The position numbers and the translations under genes were made by a program. Below, one piece after another: positions 52,201 to 59,257 of a stretch of DNA of 64,000 nucleotides. The stretch's first letter is position 1; the number at the start of each line of letters is the position of its first letter. The notes beneath the pieces are model-generated. The model had not been told where the DNA came from, did not search any database, and worked only from the letters and a program-made list of their open reading frames with translations. The DNA is taken from positions 62,001 through 126,000 of the forward strand of contig CAIVEI010000128.1 in the NCBI GenBank assembly GCA_903904835.1, read 5' to 3'. Source of the DNA: an uncultured Schlesneria sp. (lineage in GTDB: Bacteria; Planctomycetota; Planctomycetia; Planctomycetales; Planctomycetaceae).

Positions 52201-54923
52201 TGAAGGATCAGGCTGATGCGAGGCAATTAACAAAGACGATCATTCGCTTGATGCGATTTCAAGGGAGTTCGACATCGGACCACGACGGGAACGTGATCAT
52301 GAATGGATCGGTTCTGTTGCTAAAGCTGTTACCGAGCGAGATCGTCGTCGATGAACTGATCGCCGAAATTACGGCGTCGAGTTCGCTTAAGCCGACTCGA
52401 GATTTTTGCATGTATTTCTTCAATTCAATTGGATGGAAAGGGACTACTGATGTTTTTGTTGGAAGCCCTCCTTTCAAGATGGTTGATCGGAAAATCCTGG
52501 CGGAATCGACGGAACGTCTTCGTGCTGAGATTAAGCGGCGTTCACGGCGATTGATAAGCACGTTGATAAACGTGGCGGATCAGGACGAAAGCTTGGCCTA
52601 TTGGGTCATGCATTGTGCGAATGTCGTCGTTCATGTCAGCGATCAGAGAATTACGGCCTATCCTGGATTGGTCCCACTTGTCGAGAAACAATTCGACAAT
52701 CCCGTCAAATCCCCATCGAATGTCGTTGATCGTGTATTTACCCCTTGGCCTGTTGCGGAACCGCTGCTTGGCGAGAGCGGTTTACGAGTCCCCGAGATCC
52801 TGGAATTGGCAACCGAAAAAATTCGCGATTATCTCGATAACGGGACTTTTCAATTTGAATATGGGATCCGTTGCCTGATTGCGATCGCTCCCTCGTCTCC
52901 AGACGCGGTGAAGCTTCTCGGTGAAACTTTGGCCACCAAATGGAAAACACTGCTTGAGTTACGTGACGAGCAAATCGTCAACACGCAAAATCGAGAAATT
53001 CAACGAATCATTGATGCGCTGGCAGAGATTGGAAATCCTGCCGTTCCAGCGATTCCACGACTTGCGGCAATTGCCGATTTTCGGAAGCTTATCAATGGTC
53101 CGGTGGAAAGCGGCATGGGTACCATGATGGGCATGCCCATGGGCGGAATGGCCATCGCTCCGGCCAAGACATTTCAAGAGTTGGCCAAATCCGCGATCAA
53201 AAAAATCGAAGAAGCCAAGCCAAGGCCTGACCCACAACCGTTGCCGGATGACATTGAGATTTCAACGCTGGTTCTACTTCCGATTGCATCATCGGGAAAG
53301 CCCGGTGATTCGCGGGATACGACTTATCAAATTGCGCCTCGCGTCGTGAAGTCTGTATCAGATCCGCTTCCTGTCGAAACGACTTACGATGGGGTTGGCT
53401 ATTCGAAATGGCTGGAGTTGCTTGAGACCGAACGCAAGCCTGAGAAATTGATGGCCGCGATCGAGGCCTGTTCTCAGGTGGCCGCCAAAGGGGATGAACG
53501 TCGGATCGCACGACGAATCTTTCTGGCGGAAGGATATTTCGCAGCGAAAGACTGGGACAATGAGCGAAGCGACCTTTGGAAAGCCGGTTACGACGCGTTG
53601 GTTCGTTTGCCGGGCGACGCCGTGGTCGACGAGTTGTTGCATGCACTTCGTGATGAAAAATCCTATTCAACGGGCCGAGGTTTTCAGATTGATTTCCTCA
53701 CAAGAGGTGAAGAAATCCCTCATGTCGCACAGATGCGCGATAAGGCTGGGGAAATCATTGACGAAATGCTGAAACTATCTTCGAGGCCGACGAACTCCCA
53801 AGGAACAAGAAACGGCTTGCTGGCTGCTGCGAGTTCCGTATGGCGAGATTCTGGCCGTCCAATGAAAGACTTCGATGGTTTGTGGCCGCAAATGCAAAAA
53901 TTGCTGACGGATGGCTTTGCCGATGCAAATTCCAATGAATCTTCAGAATGGATCACTGCGGCAACAAATGTCGTCGTTGGAGCACCAGATACCCCGCATC
54001 TGGCGAATATTCTTCTGACTCATGTCAAAAAGCACCATCCAAATAATTTCCGGTTGATTGGATTAATAGGAATGCTGGGGTCGCGGGCGGAAGCTGTCGT
54101 TCCGGATCTCGTCGATCTGTTTATGGTGGAGTGGAAAAAGCTGGAGTCACTTCCAAGTGCCATTCGCTGGAATATTATGAGAACATATTCATCCAGCGAA
54201 CCAAATGCGGACGAACTGAATTCGAAGCGATTAGCCGCGACACTCGATCAGACGATACGAATCAAATTGATTAGAACATTGGGTGAAATCGGTGTCGGAG
54301 CGAGCAGTTACAATTTGCTTTCAGAGCTGAAACTCATTTCAGCGAAATCGCCGCGAAACTTTGGGACGCAGTTACTTGACGAAATATTTCCTGTCGTTGA
54401 CAAGGCACTCTTGCAGTTTGGTTCAAACAAATATCCTCGTGACGAAAAACGGTTTTTAGGCGATCGCTGGCGTATTAACGGGAGATGGAAACTCGTCACC
54501 AGGTTTGAAAACTCGGACACTGCCGAACGACAACAGGAAATCAGCATTCAGATTCGAGATGACTTACTGATTTGGGACGCACCAGTGAACCAGCGGAACG
54601 CTTTCCAAAAGTTCATGGAACCTTTTTCTATCCAAAATCCCAACATGGCGACGGTTGACGATACCAAATCGCCCAAGCAACTCATGCTTACGACAAATAT
54701 CGGTGAGAGTAACCGTGGCCGAAGGGGCGAAGCGGAAAAACATTCGATGGTGGGAATTTATGAAGTGACCGACTTTAAACTGAAAATCCAATTCGCAAAA
54801 CCTGACCAACCGAGTCCCACGGAATTTACGAACCAAATGGGTCAGGTTCCCGAAGACCAAATGCTGCTGGAATTTGAACGGATCGTGCCAGAACCAACGA
54901 AAAACGCAGTCGGGAGGGAGTAG
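49251..54923 (+). CDS. Giant membrane-anchored repeat protein with secretin-N-like domain
   Basis: 1,890 residues. One transmembrane helix at about 12-34, then a Pro/Ser/Asn-rich linker, and a segment at about 179-238 (RFFQLQQGSAGEMTKTV, VSADERSNSLIVVASP) that reads like the N-domain of secretins. A charged coiled coil fills about 260-430. Three copies of a helical repeat unit start near residues 483, 951 and 1377 with PTYNSVTLSQW, PTYNGVTLSEW and TTYDGVGYSKW, each holding HEAT-like helices (LLKLLPSEIVV(E/D)ELIAE). The Met-rich sequence MGTMMGMPMGGM sits at the end of unit 2. The last 150 residues (DRWRINGRWKLVTRF; MLLEFERI) resemble TIGR03067-type domains. Bracketed by inverted intergenic elements and next to the ECF-kinase pair. 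Confidence 0.78.
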   Translation: MSEQSKTPQWVKFALAIQAIVICVGLLLYVASIRLVSHVQLPTRAENRAFVEVSTDAPAAASPYVPGQPSGVTRSPPGRMQSMPLPYRSESDPSLRTDNFLPAPSLSTPMESDTAVVNPTLSNAQPSNPQPSNPPNSKKEHSNEEVTNQTVSDSEAPNSNPSAVNETIKQETFPGSKNEIRFFQLQQGSAGEMTKTVKEIFDNLVKVSADERSNSLIVVASPPTLEKVADFIEGMERLAKIAFVEEMKRLEAQAVAKVKFADGHETATIETQPTQSESLLAKQQALQKLMRAFGADHPKVRAAQDQINAEQARLAEESLKRESQPVVATVDDMKASTRKFPSDERDAELDRQAKQLALQIRTARQNEKAKLKKELEAITRKQFEHRQNRRREEFDSLSQRVERLKASYQRRQAQQDQVIQRRINELIDPNTDLRWDATEVATDSLSSRDEAANAIKAAIQDTSSATATPLSKSPPKNSDESDPTYNSVTLSQWMRLLETERNIEKISEAVKAMNHLMDQADPTQLTRAILHIIRVHGSKQGDHTTSVIRNGSVNLLKLLPSEIVVEELIAELAASSSRKPTQDFYAYFFSSVNSEGATDNHISKINLSMSGSNDVTAVEQSVLSDANQRLRVEIRRRSRRLIGVLVNAATKDKSLADWAMRCAGLVVHISDQPITTYPGLVTLVEYVFDHPVDVPKGASPFDRRLVVAILLGESGLRIPDVLAYGTERIQQDDDKPFGTQFNDGVRCLVAIAPFSSDAVNLLAQTMETKWTAVLDFDDKLKTFNALNGNDSNSESDIGNGGSKKGQPDEAAGNKLKFQCKRIIEALAEIGMPAVPAIPKLTAIAESPKIVEFATYTNILSVQMVKFQDVARSAIKKIEEAKPKAAPLPLPVDDAISTPVSIPVASNRKPGESASSRDTATNAINAATRETSPVNATSPENSLPKKPDRSGPTYNGVTLSEWFLLLEFERNPEKIVEAVMAMHYLKDQADARQLTKTIIRLMRFQGSSTSDHDGNVIMNGSVLLLKLLPSEIVVDELIAEITASSSLKPTRDFCMYFFNSIGWKGTTDVFVGSPPFKMVDRKILAESTERLRAEIKRRSRRLISTLINVADQDESLAYWVMHCANVVVHVSDQRITAYPGLVPLVEKQFDNPVKSPSNVVDRVFTPWPVAEPLLGESGLRVPEILELATEKIRDYLDNGTFQFEYGIRCLIAIAPSSPDAVKLLGETLATKWKTLLELRDEQIVNTQNREIQRIIDALAEIGNPAVPAIPRLAAIADFRKLINGPVESGMGTMMGMPMGGMAIAPAKTFQELAKSAIKKIEEAKPRPDPQPLPDDIEISTLVLLPIASSGKPGDSRDTTYQIAPRVVKSVSDPLPVETTYDGVGYSKWLELLETERKPEKLMAAIEACSQVAAKGDERRIARRIFLAEGYFAAKDWDNERSDLWKAGYDALVRLPGDAVVDELLHALRDEKSYSTGRGFQIDFLTRGEEIPHVAQMRDKAGEIIDEMLKLSSRPTNSQGTRNGLLAAASSVWRDSGRPMKDFDGLWPQMQKLLTDGFADANSNESSEWITAATNVVVGAPDTPHLANILLTHVKKHHPNNFRLIGLIGMLGSRAEAVVPDLVDLFMVEWKKLESLPSAIRWNIMRTYSSSEPNADELNSKRLAATLDQTIRIKLIRTLGEIGVGASSYNLLSELKLISAKSPRNFGTQLLDEIFPVVDKALLQFGSNKYPRDEKRFLGDRWRINGRWKLVTRFENSDTAERQQEISIQIRDDLLIWDAPVNQRNAFQKFMEPFSIQNPNMATVDDTKSPKQLMLTTNIGESNRGRRGEAEKHSMVGIYEVTDFKLKIQFAKPDQPSPTEFTNQMGQVPEDQMLLEFERIVPEPTKNAVGRE

Positions 54924-54929
54924 ACACGT

Positions 54930-55040
54930 AGCCACAGAGCGGCGGCCGAGTAAAGCCCGGGGCGGTTGCCGCCCCGGGTTCAGCCATCTCAAACCCAACA
55001 CCAAAGCCCCATTCGGGGCGACCGAGATTCGTCGGTTCAT
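54930..55040 (-). repeat. Composite two-hairpin intergenic element, copy 4
   Basis: Minus-strand orientation, beginning six bases after the giant gene's stop. Module B stem CCCGGGGCGG/CCGCCCCGGG with tail GGCTTTACTCGGCCGCCG; module A CGGTCGCCCCGAATGGGGC near 55003-55022, almost identical to copy 1. In-frame reading again yields NRRISVAPNGA, a false-gene signature. Confidence 0.82.
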
Positions 55041-55161
55041 GCGAATCGGTACAATTGATGGAGTTCGGATTTCATTCGGGATCCAGCGAAACGGCGACAG
55101 GATGCGAACCGCGCCTTGGCCGTCCCGCTACGGCTTAATGTAATTGGTCCCACGGTACTGA

Positions 55162-56100
55162 TTAAGTTGGTTCCTTCGACTCACTCTCGCGCAACTCATC
55201 GATCGGATTCGGTAAAATCGCTGAAGGCTCAACATCTGCATCGGCGTCGTGAATGTCGTTTACGGGCGCTTCGCGTTGATCCTCTGTCACGAAATACGGC
55301 TTCGATTCAACTCCTTCGGTCGCATCCGTCGGTTGCGACGTCGGTGCGGGGTCCCGCCAGTTCTGAATCTCGGATTCACGGCTGAACAGCCAGTCGAGCG
55401 ACATTGTGGTCAACACAAAATCTTTATTGGAGGAGCCGGACCCGGCGTCCGTTGTCATGTAGTAACTGGCACCGACGTTCAAGCGAACGCGTGACGTGAA
55501 CCAATAGGACATGCCGACTTCGGGGATGATCGCCGCCAGGCCCTTGGTGACACCTGGAACACGGTCCCCTTCTTGAACGAGGTTCCCTTGTTTGTCGATG
55601 TACGTCGATTGAGCCGTCGTGCTGGTGTCGGAAACTCCGGCCATACCAGCGACCCCGACGTAAGGCGAAAATCGTGTGGGAGAATGCAGGCGGACTCCAA
55701 CGATCCCGCCGGTCAGGTATGTTGGAAGTCCCTCAGCCAGCATTCCCTCGACACCAACGCGCATCGTGGACCACGACGTTGGCAACCACGTCATCCCAAC
55801 TTCGCCAACTGCGGCGGCAAGCTGCCGAGTTGCAATCCCGGCACCGGTATAGAGACCGGATCGCCCCTCTTGAAACCTGGCATCGATGATTTCCTCACCC
55901 TGCCGCAACAGTTTATTTAACGGTCTTTTGCTGTACGGGCCACTGAAACGGTCGGCATACCGAGCGTCATCCATGGCCCACTTGGACGAAAAGAACGGGC
56001 CGCTGGAAGCGCACCCCGGAATCAACGACAGCATGATGAAAACCAGCGTCGCGCAAAACGAACGACCTGTCAAACGGTCGATTTCCACGAGAAAACTCAA
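55162..56100 (-). CDS. Lipoprotein, probably an outer-membrane beta-barrel
   Basis: 312 residues with a TTG start at 56100; a GTG at 56088 is a plausible alternative and no ribosome site decides. The leader ends LSLIPGC, a lipobox. The middle part (about 80-235) alternates in the manner of a beta-barrel: GAGIATRQLAAAVGEVGMTW, MRVGVEGMLAEGLPTYLTGGIVGVRLH, FSPYVGVAGMAGVSDT, VRLNVGASYYMTT, FVLTTMSLDWLFS. The last 70 residues are acidic and disordered. Localisation to the outer envelope is likely; function unknown. Confidence 0.7.
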   Translation of the reverse strand: MSFLVEIDRLTGRSFCATLVFIMLSLIPGCASSGPFFSSKWAMDDARYADRFSGPYSKRPLNKLLRQGEEIIDARFQEGRSGLYTGAGIATRQLAAAVGEVGMTWLPTSWSTMRVGVEGMLAEGLPTYLTGGIVGVRLHSPTRFSPYVGVAGMAGVSDTSTTAQSTYIDKQGNLVQEGDRVPGVTKGLAAIIPEVGMSYWFTSRVRLNVGASYYMTTDAGSGSSNKDFVLTTMSLDWLFSRESEIQNWRDPAPTSQPTDATEGVESKPYFVTEDQREAPVNDIHDADADVEPSAILPNPIDELRESESKEPT

Positions 56101-56175
56101 TCAGGGCGCCGATGAGTTCATTGCGGTTTGCGTTTTAGGAAAACTTGCATATATCAGCAAGATGAGTCTGTTCGA

Positions 56176-57570
56176 CTACGCAATCAGTTCCGGCATTGGT
56201 TTGGCATGGTCTTCGACAAGGTACTGCGGACGGCCATTCAGGTCGGAGATTGTTGCCTGAGTTGGATCAATTCCAAGATGATGGAATAACGTGGCGTAGA
56301 CTTCGCCGAATGTGACGGGTCGCGAGACCGCTTCTCCAGCGATACGATCAGTTGCACCGATCACCTGACCATGCTTCATTGAACCACCCGCCATCAGTGC
56401 ACAATTCACCTGCGGCCAATGGTCGCGGCCGACGATGGAACTGATCTTGGGAGTTCGGCCGAATTCGCCCCAGATGACGACGGCACAGTCTTCGGCGAGA
56501 CCTCGCAGGTGCAGGTCTTCGACGAGTGCGCTGACGCATTGATCGAAGACAGGAAAGTCTTCCTGTTCACGCAGGAAAATGGAGTTATTGGCGCGTCCTT
56601 CCGCGTTCGTGCCGCCGTGCCAGTCCCACTTGCTGTAATTCAGCGTCACGACACGGACCCCCGCTTCAATCATGCGGCGGGCAAGTAGAAGACTTTGCGG
56701 GACTCGCGGAGCACCGTTGCCGTCCATCATGATCTTTGGATCGCCAGTTCCATAGCGGGCGACCGTGCGGGGATCTTCCTTAGAAAGATCCAATGCCTCA
56801 GCTAACTTTGATGACGTGAGTAGTCCCATAGCCTGTTCGGTGAAGGCGTCCAGACCAGTCATCATTGACGTTTGGTCCGCCTCACGGCGGAAGAGGTCAA
56901 AGCTCTTGAGCAGTGATCTACGGTCGGCCAGACGGTCCAGGGTCACTCCATTAAGGACCATGTCTTGCCGCGTGTCACCGAGCGGACGGAACGGGGCATG
57001 TGCCGTACCAAGAAAACCGGGACCCGGTTCGTTGTAGGGACCGTGAGTGCAGGTGTAACACAGGCTGACATAGGGCGGAGATTCTCGACGTGCCGGGCCC
57101 TGCACTTTCGACACCATTGTGCCGAACTGTGGCCAGCCGCCGGAAGGTTTTGCCTTTTTCGGGTCGTGGCCGTTGAAGACCTGAATTGCATCGTGATCGT
57201 GCTGATTGCCGACCAGCGAGCGAATCACGGTTAACTTATCTGCCATTGTCGCAAGACGAGGAAATGCCTCGCAGATTTCGAAGCCGGGAACATTCGTGGC
57301 GATTGGTCGCCACGGGCCAGCGATTTCTCTCGGGGCATCTGGCTTCAGATCGAACATGTCCTGGTGCGGTGGCCCACCGACCAGATAAATCATGATGACC
57401 GATTTCGGCGACTTCCGGCCCAAAATCGATTCGGCTCGCAGCACGTCCGGCAAAGTCCATCCGCCGAGCGTCCCCATCGCGGCGAGCGTACCAACCCTCA
57501 GGATGTCGCGGCGTGAGACGCCATCACAGAAATCACGAGAAGTCGTCGGTCGTCCGGGAATCGTCAGCAT
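56176..57570 (-). CDS. DUF1501 protein with twin-arginine leader
   Basis: 464 residues from the ATG at 57570. Tat signal SRRDILRVGTLAAMGTLGG at 20-40. DUF1501 features: VIMIYLVGGPPHQDMFDLKPDAP, GNQHDHDAIQVFNGHDPKK, RVVTLNYSKWDWHGGTN, VVIWGEFGRTPKIS, GRDHWPQVNCALMAGGSMKHGQVIG and FGEVYATLFHHLGID. It is a paralogue of the protein at 18.9-20.4 kb but is not accompanied by a DUF1549/1553 gene here; its partner may lie elsewhere. Some members act in periplasmic polysaccharide modification, not proven. Confidence 0.9.
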   Translation of the reverse strand: MLTIPGRPTTSRDFCDGVSRRDILRVGTLAAMGTLGGWTLPDVLRAESILGRKSPKSVIMIYLVGGPPHQDMFDLKPDAPREIAGPWRPIATNVPGFEICEAFPRLATMADKLTVIRSLVGNQHDHDAIQVFNGHDPKKAKPSGGWPQFGTMVSKVQGPARRESPPYVSLCYTCTHGPYNEPGPGFLGTAHAPFRPLGDTRQDMVLNGVTLDRLADRRSLLKSFDLFRREADQTSMMTGLDAFTEQAMGLLTSSKLAEALDLSKEDPRTVARYGTGDPKIMMDGNGAPRVPQSLLLARRMIEAGVRVVTLNYSKWDWHGGTNAEGRANNSIFLREQEDFPVFDQCVSALVEDLHLRGLAEDCAVVIWGEFGRTPKISSIVGRDHWPQVNCALMAGGSMKHGQVIGATDRIAGEAVSRPVTFGEVYATLFHHLGIDPTQATISDLNGRPQYLVEDHAKPMPELIA

Positions 57571-57959
57571 GCTCAGTCTCCTGCCAGTACTGCTCCACGA
57601 ATTGTGACATCGTCGTGGTCAAGCTTTTTGTATCAACAAATCTGGATGGATTCTATTCCAAAGAACGAAAACGGTAGATCGGAAATCCGAACGATTAGTT
57701 AGCCCAACGCGCAAGCGACGGTCTTGCCGCGTTGTCCCTCGCTTACGCGTCGGGCTGACGCTACACAGTTTTGGAGGCAGGAGAATTGATATCTTCTGCA
57801 TAAACCAATTAATTGACACGGTCTGTGGCGAATTAGTCTCATTAAATATCGTAACTTCCATCAAGTTCCCGATTTTTCTTGTTGTGTGAGGTTGGGAGGC
57901 TTGGGTAGTTTGTAGGTCGGTTTTTTCGATCTTCGTTTCGAATCAGCAGAGGCCTGTTT
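57571..57959. other. Intergenic region between divergent genes, with a hairpin repeat
   Basis: Besides the hairpin at 57701-57756 no feature is supported. An open frame on the minus strand through it (57619-57864) translates the repeat itself and is not called. The 57960 ribosome site is the purine-rich CAGAGG. Confidence 0.5.
57701..57756. repeat. Dispersed-repeat-type hairpin (AGCCCAACGCGCAAGCGA arms)
   Basis: The arms 57701-57718 and 57739-57756 are complementary with two mismatches over 18 bases, around a loop containing CCGCGTTGTCCC. Sequences of the type AGCCCGACGCGTAAGCGA are very familiar from planctomycete genomes, as judged from memory. Only one copy is seen in this window. Confidence 0.7.
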
Positions 57960-59051
57960 ATGCGTAACTTGACCGTTGGAAAGATGTCTTTAGTCGCTTG
58001 TTTGATGATGGTTAGTGGATTCGGGGTGGTCCAAGGACAAGATCCTGCGGCACCTGAACCCGGCGCGGTCGCTGCCGAGACAAGCGAAGGGGTCGCGTGG
58101 GGTGATGTCGACGTCAATGAATTGTCAAAAGACTTAAGCGAGTCGATTGCAGCAGGTACCAGTGACGAGGCGACTGAGCTTCGTGATATCGTTGATACGA
58201 CCGTTCCGCCAAAGGTCGTCAGGAACTATCCCAAAACACCGTTTCTTTCTGTCGTTTTCCCACTTCGTGAGGGTGTCGTTGACAGTAAAGAACTGCAGGA
58301 AAAACTCAGGAATTATGTTCAGAAGCATCTGGAAGAGAATGTTCTGACGGAAGACGCCATCGCTAAGGGAAAAGGAGGCGAGGAAATATTCAAGCGCCAA
58401 GCGTTGCTGGTGCAGACGAAAGGACCAATTCAAACGATTCCCGGGACCCCGAAGTACACGCCAGCCGAACCGCTTGTACCAAAGGTTCGTTCGTTCGAGC
58501 CGCAGACTTACAATCCACGCGTTACTGAGTTGGAGCAACCAGGAATGGTTGAGGACCCTTTTGAGGAGCCAGAAGGGTTGTGCACTCCGGCTGCGGAACT
58601 GCTGCAAGCTCTCGGATATTCAGGGTGTTGTTGCGGGGATAAATGCTTTCCATTCACTGCAGAAATGTCATACGAAGTTGCGATCAAAGCGTATCAACAC
58701 GGTTATTACCAGGATGCCAAGGCACTTGCAAAACACGCATTGAAGAGTACAAGCCGTCCGGAATACATTTATCTCGAAGCACTTTCGGAACTCGCGTTAG
58801 GTGAATGCCACGATGCCCTGCAAGCGGCTCGCCAAGTTAAGACAATGCGGGAAACCAGTGCATTGAAATACCTGAAAGAACGCTTGTCAGGTCCTCGTGT
58901 ATCGAAGTTACAAACCCTGTTGAAAGCGATGCCCGATCGTTTGTCTTACCCACCTGCACCGGTACCAGCGCCTTATGCGCCTGAACCATCAATCTATACG
59001 CCGACAAGGCCCCTCGCACCGACGCCAACGCCTCCCCCACCGAGTATTTAA
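57960..59051 (+). CDS. Secreted protein with TPR-like helical region, function unknown
   Basis: 363 residues. Signal peptide about 1-26 (ends VVQGQDP). An acidic linker, then a beta/alpha segment PKTPFLSVVFPLREGVVDSKELQEKLRNYVQ, a Cys cluster GYSGCCCGDKC at about 219-229, and a helical TPR-like region (YEVAIKAYQHGYYQDAKALAKHALKSTSRPEYIYLEALSELALGECHDAL). The C-terminus is Pro-rich (APVPAPYAPEPS, PTPTPPPPSI). The family is unrecognised. The Cys cluster could bind metal or form disulfides in the periplasm. Confidence 0.7.
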   Translation: MRNLTVGKMSLVACLMMVSGFGVVQGQDPAAPEPGAVAAETSEGVAWGDVDVNELSKDLSESIAAGTSDEATELRDIVDTTVPPKVVRNYPKTPFLSVVFPLREGVVDSKELQEKLRNYVQKHLEENVLTEDAIAKGKGGEEIFKRQALLVQTKGPIQTIPGTPKYTPAEPLVPKVRSFEPQTYNPRVTELEQPGMVEDPFEEPEGLCTPAAELLQALGYSGCCCGDKCFPFTAEMSYEVAIKAYQHGYYQDAKALAKHALKSTSRPEYIYLEALSELALGECHDALQAARQVKTMRETSALKYLKERLSGPRVSKLQTLLKAMPDRLSYPPAPVPAPYAPEPSIYTPTRPLAPTPTPPPPSI

Positions 59052-59089
59052 TTGATTCGATTCGGATCATCATCTGATTGCTCGGATTA

Positions 59090-59120
59090 CGTCGCCGGTC
59101 ATGATTAATGATCGGCGACG
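59090..59120. terminator. Shared terminator-like hairpin between convergent genes
   Basis: CGTCGCCGGTCAT (59090-59102) pairs with ATGATCGGCGACG (59108-59120), one wobble, loop of five. No strong T run, but it lies between the 57960-59051 gene and the convergent NRPS gene and could end both transcripts. Confidence 0.5.
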
Positions 59121-59257
59121 TGATCGACGGAGGTATGCTCAGGCACGTCAGTCAATTGGCCAGCGAACGTTGAAATCTTCGTTCCAACCGCTTTTTCATA
59201 TCCGTATGAGTCCCGTTCGATTGGGATGACTATCATCGCGCGAGATCGATTCGTCAA

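Noticed and set aside
54564-55040. 158-residue minus-strand frame across the end of the giant gene
   Set aside because: It starts inside repeat copy 4 and runs antisense to the giant gene's conserved C-terminal domain.
57619-57864. 81-residue minus-strand frame
   Set aside because: Most of it is the translated 57701-57756 repeat (SPTRKRGTTRQ and similar), with no ribosome site.
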